NCBI RefSeq assembly: GCF_015712065.1
Contig: NZ_JACFYZ010000001.1
Coordinates: 372,001-436,000, forward strand
Direction of reading: 5' to 3'
Origin: Ectopseudomonas chengduensis
GTDB lineage: Bacteria > Pseudomonadota > Gammaproteobacteria > Pseudomonadales > Pseudomonadaceae
Length of the DNA: 64,000 nucleotides
The translations under genes and the position numbers were made by a program. The stretch's first letter is position 1. Each line of letters opens with the position of its first letter. Positions 56,443-64,000 of this stretch are shown one piece after another. The notes under the pieces were generated by a model. The model was given only the letters and a program-made list of their open reading frames with translations. It was not told where the DNA came from and did no database searches.

Positions 56443-57616
56443 TGCGAAGCTCCGTGCTGACGCAGAGGGGTGCCGGCTGCATGGCGCTGCGCAGGTGTTG
56501 CTCGAACAGCGCGACGATGCCGTCCCAACTCAGATGGCTGGCATGCCTACGGGCATTGAGACGGATGCGCCGCAATACTTCCGCCTCTTCCAGCAGCTCA
56601 CAGGCGGCCTCGCAGAAACCGGCTTCGTCGCCAGGGCGGGCGAGCATGCCGTTGTGGCCGTGATGGATATGCTGGGCGGCCGCAGCCTGGTCGAATGCCA
56701 CCACGCCGAGGCTCGATGCCAGGGCTTCCAGCACCACGTTACCGAAGGTTTCCGAGAGGCTGGGAAACAGAAACAGATCGCCAGAGGCATAGTGCGTGGC
56801 CAGCGTTTCACCGCGCTGCAGGCCGCAGAATAGCGCGTCTGGTAGTTGCGCCTGGAGGTTGGCGCGCAGCGGCCCGTCTCCCACCAGGATCAGGCGCATA
56901 CGGCGCTGCGGGTGAGCTGTCTGCAGGGCGTGGAAGGCTTTTACCAGCAGACTGAGGTTCTTCTCTGCCGCCAGGCGACCTACATGCAACACGGCCAGGT
57001 CATCCGGTCCCAGGCCCCAGCTTTCGCGCAGAGCGTCGCTGCGTTTGCGTGGGTGGAACAGCTGGCTGTCGACACCCCGCGCGAGCAGGGCCAGGCGTTC
57101 GAAGTCACGGCGTTCGAGGTCGACCTTCTGACCGATGCTCGGCACCAGCGTCAGCTGCGTGCGGTTGTGGAACCAGCGCAGGTAGTTGGTCATCGCCCGG
57201 GTCAGCAGACCGATGCCGTAGTGCCCGGTGTATTGCTGGAAGTTGGTGTGAAAACCGCTGACCACCGGGATCGCCAGGCGTCTGGCCGCGCGCAAAGCGG
57301 ACAGGCCAAGCGGGCCTTCGGTGGCGATGTAGAGCACATCCGGTCGCTGCCGTTGCCAGCGCCTGAGCAGCTTGTGCAGTGATGACTGACCCCATTGCAG
57401 GCCGGGGTAGCCGGGTAGCGGCCAGCCTCGGGTCAGCAGCAGGTCATTGCCGGCGTCCTGCTCCTGATCGACCTCCTGGCGGGGCCGTATCAATTGCACG
57501 CGATGGCCACGGCCACGCAGGCCGTCGACCAGGCGGCCGAGGGTATTGGCCACGCCATTGATTTCCGGCGGGAAGGTTTCGCTGATCAGCGCGATGTGCA
57601 GAGAAGATGCGTTCAT
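56417..57616 (-). CDS. GT4 family glycosyltransferase
   Basis: The 399-residue protein has a GT-B fold. N-terminal domain: LISETFPPEINGVANTLGRL. C-terminal domain: VLHVGRLAAEKNLSLLVKAF and PSLSETFGNVVLEALASSLG with the E-x7-E motif. Related enzymes add mannose or glucuronate to glycolipids; substrate not known. Stand-alone gene convergent with the OYE gene. The last residues (about SRAGETRH) and the stop are encoded in a palindromic repeat. Confidence 0.85.
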   Translation of the reverse strand: MNASSLHIALISETFPPEINGVANTLGRLVDGLRGRGHRVQLIRPRQEVDQEQDAGNDLLLTRGWPLPGYPGLQWGQSSLHKLLRRWQRQRPDVLYIATEGPLGLSALRAARRLAIPVVSGFHTNFQQYTGHYGIGLLTRAMTNYLRWFHNRTQLTLVPSIGQKVDLERRDFERLALLARGVDSQLFHPRKRSDALRESWGLGPDDLAVLHVGRLAAEKNLSLLVKAFHALQTAHPQRRMRLILVGDGPLRANLQAQLPDALFCGLQRGETLATHYASGDLFLFPSLSETFGNVVLEALASSLGVVAFDQAAAAQHIHHGHNGMLARPGDEAGFCEAACELLEEAEVLRRIRLNARRHASHLSWDGIVALFEQHLRSAMQPAPLCVSTELRSRAGETRH

Positions 57617-57674
57617 GTAAGCAGTCTCTGCCCAGGTCATGTAGTGAACATGACGTTTCGATTGCGTTTATATG

Positions 57675-58091
57675 TCAGGCAAGCAGGCCGTGAAGTTGTT
57701 CTCGCAGCCAGAGGTGCGCCGGGTCATGGTGCTGCTGGCGGTGCCAGATCAGGCTGATCTGCACGGCCGGCATGTCGAAGGGCAATGGCGTCACCTGCAG
57801 GGCGAACAGCGGTGCGAAGGCTTCGGCCAGGCGCGCGGGGATGGTGCCGAGCGGGTCGGTGCGAGCGACGATGGCCGGAATCGGCAGGTGATTGGGCAGA
57901 TGCAGCGCTGCCTGGCGCCTGACCTTGGCCGAGCCCAGGACGATTTCCAGCGGCGAACCGCGCCCGGCGCGCGGCGTCACGCTCACGTGGCGAGCCTGTT
58001 GGTAATCCTTGAGGCTGAGGCCGCCGGCTGGCTGATGCGCTTGTTCATGCGCCGGCGCATCGAGCGCGAGTCGCAGGTGTCGGTGCAGGCG
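57675..58091 (-). pseudogene. Remnant of a LysR-type regulator (C-terminal part only)
   Basis: Reading this frame from 58091 down gives about 138 residues without a start: RLHRHLRLALDAPAHEQ, then LSLKDYQQARHVSVTPRAGR, then LPIPAIVARTDPLG and WHRQQHHDPAHLWLREQL, ending at a normal stop. This is the effector-binding half of a LysR regulator; the HTH half is missing. The open frame starts exactly at the cysZ stop (58092), indicating a deletion that fused the remnant to the cysZ end. A short GTG-started frame at 57986 could be translated but would lack DNA binding. Confidence 0.8.
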
Positions 58092-58856
58092 TTACTCGAT
58101 GTCCTTGCGCGAACCTAGTGCCTGTTCGCCGCGCTCGCGCACCCAGAACAGCGTGGCACCGGCTACTGCCGCCGGCATCATCAGTATGTTCAGCCCCGGC
58201 ACCAGCAGGGCGGCGTAGGTGATGCCGCCGAAACTCAGGCTCTGCCAGCGCTTCTCGCGCAGCCAGGCGAGCATGTCCTGCCAGCTCATCTTGTTGTTGT
58301 CCGCCGGGTAATCGATGTACTGCACGGCCATCATCCACACGCCGAACAGCAGCCACAGCGGCGCGGCGACCAGGTTGACCACCGGGATGAAGCTGAGGAT
58401 CAGCAGGCCGATGGCGCGCGGCAGGAAATACGCCAGTTTGCGCATTTCGCGACCCATGGTACGCGGCACCATGGCTGCCAGTTCGGCCCAGCTGAAGGGC
58501 GGGAAATGATCTTTACCGCGTGCTACCACTTCGACCTTCTCCGCGAGAAAACCGTTGAACGGCGCGGCGATGATGTTGGCCAGCAGGGTGAAGGTGAAGA
58601 ACACCATCAGCAGCACCAGCACCACGAACAGTGGCCAGAGGATGTATTGCAGGAAGCTCAGCCAGTTCGGCAGGGAAGGCATGAAGGTATCGACCCAGCC
58701 GCTGAACTGCTGCACGGCAAAGCTGATCATGCTGACGAACAGGATCAGATTGATCGCCAGAGGCAGCAATACGAACAGGCGCAGGCCGGGGCTGAGTACC
58801 AGCCTCAGGCCTTCTCGCAGGTATTGCGGGCCGGACAGGACGGGAGCGGCGGGCAT
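58092..58856 (-). CDS. cysZ: CysZ, sulfate transporter
   Basis: CysZ takes up sulfate for cysteine synthesis. The 254-residue protein has four main membrane segments and the family motifs [20 protein letters not shown] and [16 protein letters not shown]. It keeps the [20 protein letters not shown] hairpin. Divergent from trxB, as PA0846-PA0849 in P. aeruginosa. Linked trxB/cysZ may reflect thiol-sulfur metabolism. Confidence 0.93.
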   Translation of the reverse strand: MPAAPVLSGPQYLREGLRLVLSPGLRLFVLLPLAINLILFVSMISFAVQQFSGWVDTFMPSLPNWLSFLQYILWPLFVVLVLLMVFFTFTLLANIIAAPFNGFLAEKVEVVARGKDHFPPFSWAELAAMVPRTMGREMRKLAYFLPRAIGLLILSFIPVVNLVAAPLWLLFGVWMMAVQYIDYPADNNKMSWQDMLAWLREKRWQSLSFGGITYAALLVPGLNILMMPAAVAGATLFWVRERGEQALGSRKDIE

Positions 58857-58869
58857 GGCGGTCTCCTGA

Positions 58870-60075
<1,206 letters not shown>

Positions 60076-60089
60076 GTTCGATTTGGACT

Positions 60090-60112
60090 GTAGGAGCGGC
60101 TCGAGCCGCGAA
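60090..60112. repeat. GTAGGAGCGGCT-type palindromic repeat
   Basis: Near-identical (2 differences) to the repeat at 38451-38473. It lies in the 172-base gap between trxB and the AAA ATPase gene; the gap also holds a CCCGGAT...ATCCGGGCTAC half repeat (about 60129-60150). Confidence 0.65.
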
Positions 60113-60247
60113 AGCGCTGATAAACCTCCCCCGGATTTCATCCGGGCTACGCTGCAGCGGGGGCGTGGGAAGGAGTTTCCCTGTCTCGGACAGTCGTAGC
60201 CGCGACTTCTAAAGCTCGCCGCTAAAGCGCCTCCCACTATCGCTGAC

Positions 60248-61408
60248 TCAATCCGGCCAGTGCCAGGGCGGCTCGTCGAGCATGCCCTGGCCACGTATGC
60301 AGGTCTGGCCGAGCTGTTTGTCCAGCTCCAGGGTGTTGCAGTCGGGGCTTTCCTTGAGCGTGGCGATCAGACGGCTGGCGTGGGACACCACCCACACCTG
60401 CGTCTGCTTCGACGCGGCGATGATCAGGCGCCCTAGTGCGGGTAGCAGATCAGGATGCAGGCTGGTTTCCGGTTCGTTGAGCACCATCAATGATGGCGGT
60501 CGCGGCGTGAGCAGGGCGGCCACCAGCAACAGGTAGCGCAGCGTGCCATCGGACAGCTCGGCGGCGCTCAAGGGGCGCAGCAAACCTTCCTGGCGCAGTT
60601 CCACAGCGAAGCGCCCGCCAGCCTGAAAATCGATATGCAGACGGCTGCCGGGAAAGGCGTCGTCGATGGCGGCATCCAGGGCTTCGCGGTCGCCTATCTC
60701 GCGGATGGTCTGCAGGGCGGCGGCCAGGTCGCGTCCATCGTGATGCAGCACCGGTGTGCGCGTGCCCAATTGCGGCTGGCGCGCCGGCGCGTCGGCATCA
60801 CTGCGAAAGTGATCGTAGAAGCGCCAGCGGCGAATGGTTTCGCGTAGCTGGAAAACCTCTGGGCAATTCGGGTCGTTGCCGATCTGGTCGAACAGGCTGT
60901 CGTAGTTCGGCACGTGTTGGGCCAGTACCTGCCAGCTGCGGCCTTCACGCATGCGCACCATGGGCCCGGCGCGATCCACCAGCAGTGAGGCGGGGCGGTA
61001 GCTGGCACCGGCCCAGATGCACTCGCGCTTGATCTCCGGGTCGAGAGCGAAAGCCGAGCTGCTTGGCTCGGGCAGGCCAAGGGCGATGGCGTAACCGAAA
61101 TCCTCGCCGGCAAAGCCCAGGCGCAGGCGCATCACGTTCTGTCGTGGCCCACCCTGCACGGGCACCTCGCCATTGCGCATGCGCCGGGAAATCTTCTCCG
61201 GCCCGGCCCAGAAACTCGACTCCAGTCCACCTTCGCGCGCCAGCGCGTTGACCACGCCGCCCTGGGCGGTTTCTGCCAGCAGGCGTAGCGCGCGGTAGAG
61301 GTTGGACTTGCCGCTGCCGTTGGCACCAGTGATCAGGTTGAGCCGGCCGAGTGGCAGGATCAGGCTGTTGATCGAGCGGTAGTTGGCGACGGCGAGGGTA
61401 TGCAGCAT
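60248..61408 (-). CDS. Predicted AAA ATPase (RecF/OLD-like, COG4637)
   Basis: The 386-residue protein has Walker A GANGSGKSN (28-36), a signature-like LSAAELSDGTLRYLLLVAAL, Walker B SLMVLNEPETSLHP and a switch His in VWVVSHASRL: a complete SMC/ABC-type ATPase. There is no nuclease (TOPRIM) domain and no adjacent partner gene, so assignment to a defence system is not supported. Function unknown. Start MLHTLAVANYRS at 61408 (longer 61483 rejected). Confidence 0.8.
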   Translation of the reverse strand: MLHTLAVANYRSINSLILPLGRLNLITGANGSGKSNLYRALRLLAETAQGGVVNALAREGGLESSFWAGPEKISRRMRNGEVPVQGGPRQNVMRLRLGFAGEDFGYAIALGLPEPSSSAFALDPEIKRECIWAGASYRPASLLVDRAGPMVRMREGRSWQVLAQHVPNYDSLFDQIGNDPNCPEVFQLRETIRRWRFYDHFRSDADAPARQPQLGTRTPVLHHDGRDLAAALQTIREIGDREALDAAIDDAFPGSRLHIDFQAGGRFAVELRQEGLLRPLSAAELSDGTLRYLLLVAALLTPRPPSLMVLNEPETSLHPDLLPALGRLIIAASKQTQVWVVSHASRLIATLKESPDCNTLELDKQLGQTCIRGQGMLDEPPWHWPD

Positions 61409-61431
61409 GGCGAAGTCATCCTGACGAAAAA

Positions 61432-61800
61432 TCAGCGGCCATGGCGTGGCGAAAACGCCAGCCAGGCCAGCACTGGGTAGCACAGATAATGCAGGCTGAA
61501 GAGAAACAGGCCCATGGGGCTGGGCGTGTCTTGAAGGACCATCATGCCCAGCAGGCCGAGATAGAGCAGCCCGAGCACGCCGCCATAGAGCAGGGTGAAA
61601 CGCCAGCGCTCAGTGCTGCTGGGCGCGCGACCCTGGCGCCAGTGAAACACCAGCGCCAAACCGGCCGCGATGGCGGCGGCGATCAGCAATGTAGTGAACA
61701 CGCCGCCGAGGCGCACGAAGGTGCGTAGCAGCAGGTTCAGTACGATGGCCGCGACTATCCCTGCAGCCGCGTAGTAGCGCAGTTGCAGGTTCTGGCTCAC
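61432..61800 (-). CDS. Conserved hypothetical membrane protein
   Basis: The 122-residue protein has four membrane helices (about 10-28, 33-53, 67-88, 97-116) with basic linkers (HWRQGRAPSSTERWR). No known domain recognised. GTG start shares GTGA with the stop of the SDR gene upstream, so it is likely co-expressed with it. Confidence 0.7.
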   Translation of the reverse strand: MSQNLQLRYYAAAGIVAAIVLNLLLRTFVRLGGVFTTLLIAAAIAAGLALVFHWRQGRAPSSTERWRFTLLYGGVLGLLYLGLLGMMVLQDTPSPMGLFLFSLHYLCYPVLAWLAFSPRHGR

Positions 61801-62627
61801 AGGCTCTGCACCAGGCCGAAGCGTTTGCTCAGTACCCGCTGCAACAGGGCTTTGGGCAGCAGCGTGGCGAGCAGTGGCAGGGCGCGGCTGCCATTACCCA
61901 GGCGCAACAGGCGCGGGCGCTTGTCTCGCTGTACGGCGGCCAGCAGTCGCGCAGCAAACTCGTTGGCCGGGGTCGGGTTGTCCTGCGAGGCATTGGCGCG
62001 GGCGCGGATGCCCTCGCGCAGCGGCCACCAGGGCGAGTCTTCACGGATCAGCGCCTCGGCCTGCTGGCTGGCGTTGGCGCCGAAGCTGGAGGCGATGGCG
62101 CCGGGCTGCACTTCCATCACCTGGATGGAAAACGGCGCCAGCTCCATGCGCAGCGCGTCGCTCAACGCATGCACGGCAGCCTTGGAGGCACAGTAGGCAC
62201 CGGCGAAGGGCGTCACCAGCACCGAGGAAACGCTGCCGATATTCACCACCAGGCCACGGCTGCGACGCAGCAGCGGGAAGAACGCGCGGGTCACGCCGAC
62301 GATGGAGAAGACATTGGTTTCGAACTGCCGCTGCATGGCTTCCACGCCGCCGTCGAGCAGCGGACCCATGGCGCCGTAGCCCGCATTGTTGATCAGCACA
62401 TCGAGGCCGCCGATCTCCTTGCTCAGGCGAGCGCTCAGCTGTTGCAGCGCTTGGCCATCGTTGACGTCGAGCTGCACCGCGTTGAATCCGGCCTGCTCGA
62501 GCGCTGTGAGGTCGTTCGCCTTGCGCGCTGTGGCCCAGACGGCGTAGCCACCTGCCTTGAAGGCGTCGGCCAGGGCGCGGCCGATGCCGCTGGAGCAACC
62601 GGTGATAAGGACGCTGGGTTGGGGCAT
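61797..62627 (-). CDS. Short-chain dehydrogenase/reductase (SDR)
   Basis: The 276-residue classical SDR has the cofactor motif TGCSSGIGRALAD, NNAGYG, and the catalytic YCASK (GAYCASKAAVHALSD). An Asp at the end of strand 2 is not obvious, so NADP(H) preference is possible. Substrate unknown. It leads a two-gene operon with the membrane protein. Its promoter region contains palindromic repeats (62686-62797). Confidence 0.87.
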   Translation of the reverse strand: MPQPSVLITGCSSGIGRALADAFKAGGYAVWATARKANDLTALEQAGFNAVQLDVNDGQALQQLSARLSKEIGGLDVLINNAGYGAMGPLLDGGVEAMQRQFETNVFSIVGVTRAFFPLLRRSRGLVVNIGSVSSVLVTPFAGAYCASKAAVHALSDALRMELAPFSIQVMEVQPGAIASSFGANASQQAEALIREDSPWWPLREGIRARANASQDNPTPANEFAARLLAAVQRDKRPRLLRLGNGSRALPLLATLLPKALLQRVLSKRFGLVQSL

Positions 62628-62685
62628 ACGCGGGACTCCCTGAGACGCGAATGGGGTTGCAGCTTAGCAGGCTTGGCTTGAGGTG

Positions 62686-62724
62686 ATGGCGGACTGTTCG
62701 CCTAGGCTCCTGAGTCCGCCCTAC
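62686..62724. repeat. 39-bp exact inverted copy of the left part of the 148-bp element
   Basis: The sequence ATGGCGGACTGTTCGCCTAG ... ending CCGCCCTAC is the exact reverse complement of 15650-15688. It is a solo copy without the right part. Confidence 0.85.
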
Positions 62725-62737
62725 GCGCTTAATACCG

Positions 62738-62797
62738 TAGCCCGGATGCAATCCGGGAACCGCCATAGGCAGCATCCCCGGATTGCATCCGGGCTAC
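62738..62797. repeat. GTAGCCCGGATGCAATCCGGG palindromic repeat
   Basis: Ends GTAGCCCGGATGCAATCC and GGATTGCATCCGGGCTAC are inverted repeats around about 24 bases. A second copy is at 63514-63566. It lies between the SDR gene and the next membrane-protein gene. Confidence 0.75.
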
Positions 62798-62824
62798 GAG
62801 GCTGCGTTCGGCGTGCAGCAGGTA

Positions 62825-63289
62825 TCAGCGTATGAACTTGCCTTGCAGGCGCTCGGCGCGAAACTCCAGCGTAGCCGGGCGATAGCCGCTGCGCAGGTCG
62901 GGCAGGGGCATGCAGTCGCTCCAGCTGGCACCCGGCAGCAGTTCACCGGGGCCGCTGTAGCGCGGCGATTCGTAAAGGCGCTGAGCCAGATTGGTGGCAT
63001 TGCCTGGACGGTAGGCGGCGACTTCCCAGCGCAGTTCCAGCAAGGCGGCGTCGCTGCCGTTCTTCAGGTCGATGGCCAGCGGGCGATCAGCGGGGCAGCG
63101 CTGCGGGTCGTAGCTCAGGCGCAGTTCGAGATGGGCCAGGTAGCGCTCGTCGCGGCTTTCCTGCCAGATCACCCAGGTGGCCACTAGGCCGAGGCCGACC
63201 AGCGCGGCCATGGAAACCGGTAGCGCCTTGGTCGGGTAGCGGATCAGCAGAATCAGCCAGGTGATGACGAGTACGACACCGAACAGCAT
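62825..63289 (-). CDS. Conserved hypothetical membrane-anchored protein
   Basis: The 154-residue protein has two N-terminal membrane helices (about 2-16 and 25-44) and a soluble domain with two Cys (PQRCPADR and WSDCMPLP) and an immunoglobulin-like pattern (LRLSYDPQRC, LELRWEVAAYRPG). Function unknown. ATG at 63289. Palindromic repeats lie on both sides. Confidence 0.65.
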   Translation of the reverse strand: MLFGVVLVITWLILLIRYPTKALPVSMAALVGLGLVATWVIWQESRDERYLAHLELRLSYDPQRCPADRPLAIDLKNGSDAALLELRWEVAAYRPGNATNLAQRLYESPRYSGPGELLPGASWSDCMPLPDLRSGYRPATLEFRAERLQGKFIR

Positions 63290-63441
63290 GAGGGCAGCCT
63301 TTTTGCGAAGTCTGCGCTCATCCTACACAAGGTGCTTTGTCAGGGTAACCGCGTGGGCTGTCGCAGGGTGTGACAGCCTCCTTCACCAGGCGGGAAAGGG
63401 GGCGGGAAAGGCAGAGCCTTCAATGGCGTGGGCGTATCCTG

Positions 63442-63480
63442 CCCTCTCCCCCAACCCTTCTCCCATGAATGGGAGAGGGG
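63442..63480. repeat. CCCTCTCCC/GGGAGAGGG inverted repeat
   Basis: Arms at 63442-63450 and 63471-63479 plus an inner TTCTCCCA/TGGGAGA-type pairing. In the 284-base gap upstream of the last gene's end; no T tract, so not a normal terminator. Confidence 0.5.
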
Positions 63481-63513
63481 AGCTCACTGCGTATGCCTCG
63501 GATGAACAAGGAC

Positions 63514-63566
63514 GTAGCCCGGATGCAATCCGGGGCCGATATCGACCCGGACTGCATCCGGGCTAC
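63514..63566. repeat. GTAGCCCGGATGCAATCCGG palindromic repeat, second copy
   Basis: Ends GTAGCCCGGATGCAATCCGG and CCGGACTGCATCCGGGCTAC, 7 bases beyond the stop of the AlgA-type gene on the minus strand. Same family as 62738-62797. Confidence 0.72.
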
Positions 63567-63573
63567 GAACCGC

Positions 63574-64000
63574 TCAGTGTGTGGCGCCAGCAGCTACTGC
63601 ATCGCTACGGCCGTACACGTCTTCCAGGCGCTCGATATCGTCCTCGCCCAGGTAGGTGCCGGACTGCACCTCGATGATCTCCAGCGGGATCTTGCCCGGG
63701 TTGGAGAGACGGTGCACCGAGGTCATCGGGATGTAGGTGGACTGGTTCTCGGTGAGCAGGAACTCACGGTCGTCGCAGGTCACCTTGGCCGTGCCGGACA
63801 CCACGATCCAGTGCTCGGCACGGTGGTGGTGCATCTGCAAGGAGAGCTGCGCGCCCGGCTTGACGGTGATGTGCTTGACCTGGAAGCGGCCACCCATGTC
63901 CACCGAGTCGTACGAGCCCCAAGGGCGGTACACCTCGCAGTGGTTCTGGGTCTCGCAGCGGCCTTGTGCGTCCAGCTTGCTCACCAGCTTCTTGACGTCC
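63574..64000 (-). CDS. Mannose-1-phosphate guanylyltransferase / mannose-6-phosphate isomerase (C-terminal part, cut by window edge)
   Basis: The last 142 codons of a gene that continues beyond the right edge. The cupin-type isomerase domain is present: [36 protein letters not shown] (metal ligands), ending [10 protein letters not shown]. This fits AlgA/WbpW-type bifunctional enzymes that make GDP-mannose for exopolysaccharide or LPS. Which paralogue it is cannot be told. A GTG-started frame at 63984 is only an internal start. Confidence 0.88.
   Translation of the reverse strand, partial: DVKKLVSKLDAQGRCETQNHCEVYRPWGSYDSVDMGGRFQVKHITVKPGAQLSLQMHHHRAEHWIVVSGTAKVTCDDREFLLTENQSTYIPMTSVHRLSNPGKIPLEIIEVQSGTYLGEDDIERLEDVYGRSDAVAAGATH

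Noticed and set aside
60248..61408. OLD/Gabija or other anti-phage system
   Set aside because: No nuclease domain in the protein and no partner gene or defence genes nearby.

Overview
The window is chromosomal DNA of a Pseudomonas species. It is GC-rich, almost every gene has a close Pseudomonas counterpart, and the gene order follows, from memory, several stretches of the P. aeruginosa PAO1 chromosome. Small palindromic GTAG-ended repeats between genes and the exact protein variants suggest a member of the P. mendocina/oleovorans/alcaligenes side of the genus, but the sequence alone does not fix the species. No rRNA, tRNA, CRISPR array, prophage or insertion sequence was seen, and no gene-free stretch exceeds 300 bases.

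Region 1 (1-12.6 kb, + strand) is the end of the division and cell wall cluster: ftsW (3' end), murG, murC, ddlB, ftsQ, ftsA, ftsZ, lpxC. It is followed by the helicase-loader gene dciA (minus strand), an M23 endopeptidase and secA. Genes up to ftsA are tightly packed or overlap, as expected for one long transcript that makes lipid II and the divisome. Region 2 (12.7-24 kb) has argJ, a GST-like gene, a Nudix/ThiE fusion, a minus-strand operon (response regulator with a degenerate GGDEF domain, panE, sensor kinase, cobalamin adenosyltransferase), yajQ, a small MscS channel and ampG, which carries a clear internal tandem duplication.

Region 3 (23.8-31.9 kb) has an alkyltransferase-like DNA repair protein, two tandem DUF481 outer-membrane genes, the pyrimidine/purine salvage group uraA-upp and hpt, a SulP transporter, a PA4642-family gene and rpsT. 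Region 4 (32-39.5 kb) is murJ, then ribF-ileS-lspA-fkpB-ispH. Region 5 (39.6-47 kb) is the minus-strand minor-pilin operon fimT, fimU, pilV, pilW, pilX, pilY1, pilE, without a pilY2 gene and visibly less GC-rich. thiO and the pilR/pilS two-component pair follow.

Region 6 (51-64 kb) has bamD, rluD and a PgeF/YfiH gene. Next comes a tetR/old-yellow-enzyme pair bracketed by two palindromic repeats. The rest is a GT4 glycosyltransferase, a truncated LysR gene, cysZ, trxB, an AAA ATPase, a membrane protein, an SDR, another membrane protein and the 3' end of an AlgA-type mannose-1-phosphate guanylyltransferase/phosphomannose isomerase.

Most of the window is conserved housekeeping DNA. The parts most worth a second look are the family of palindromic GTAG-ended elements (one 148-bp copy supplies the stop codons of both flanking genes), the AmpG duplication, the lost GGDEF motif, and the minor-pilin operon with its unusual FimT and missing pilY2. 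I did not find convincing evidence of a wholly new multi-gene system.
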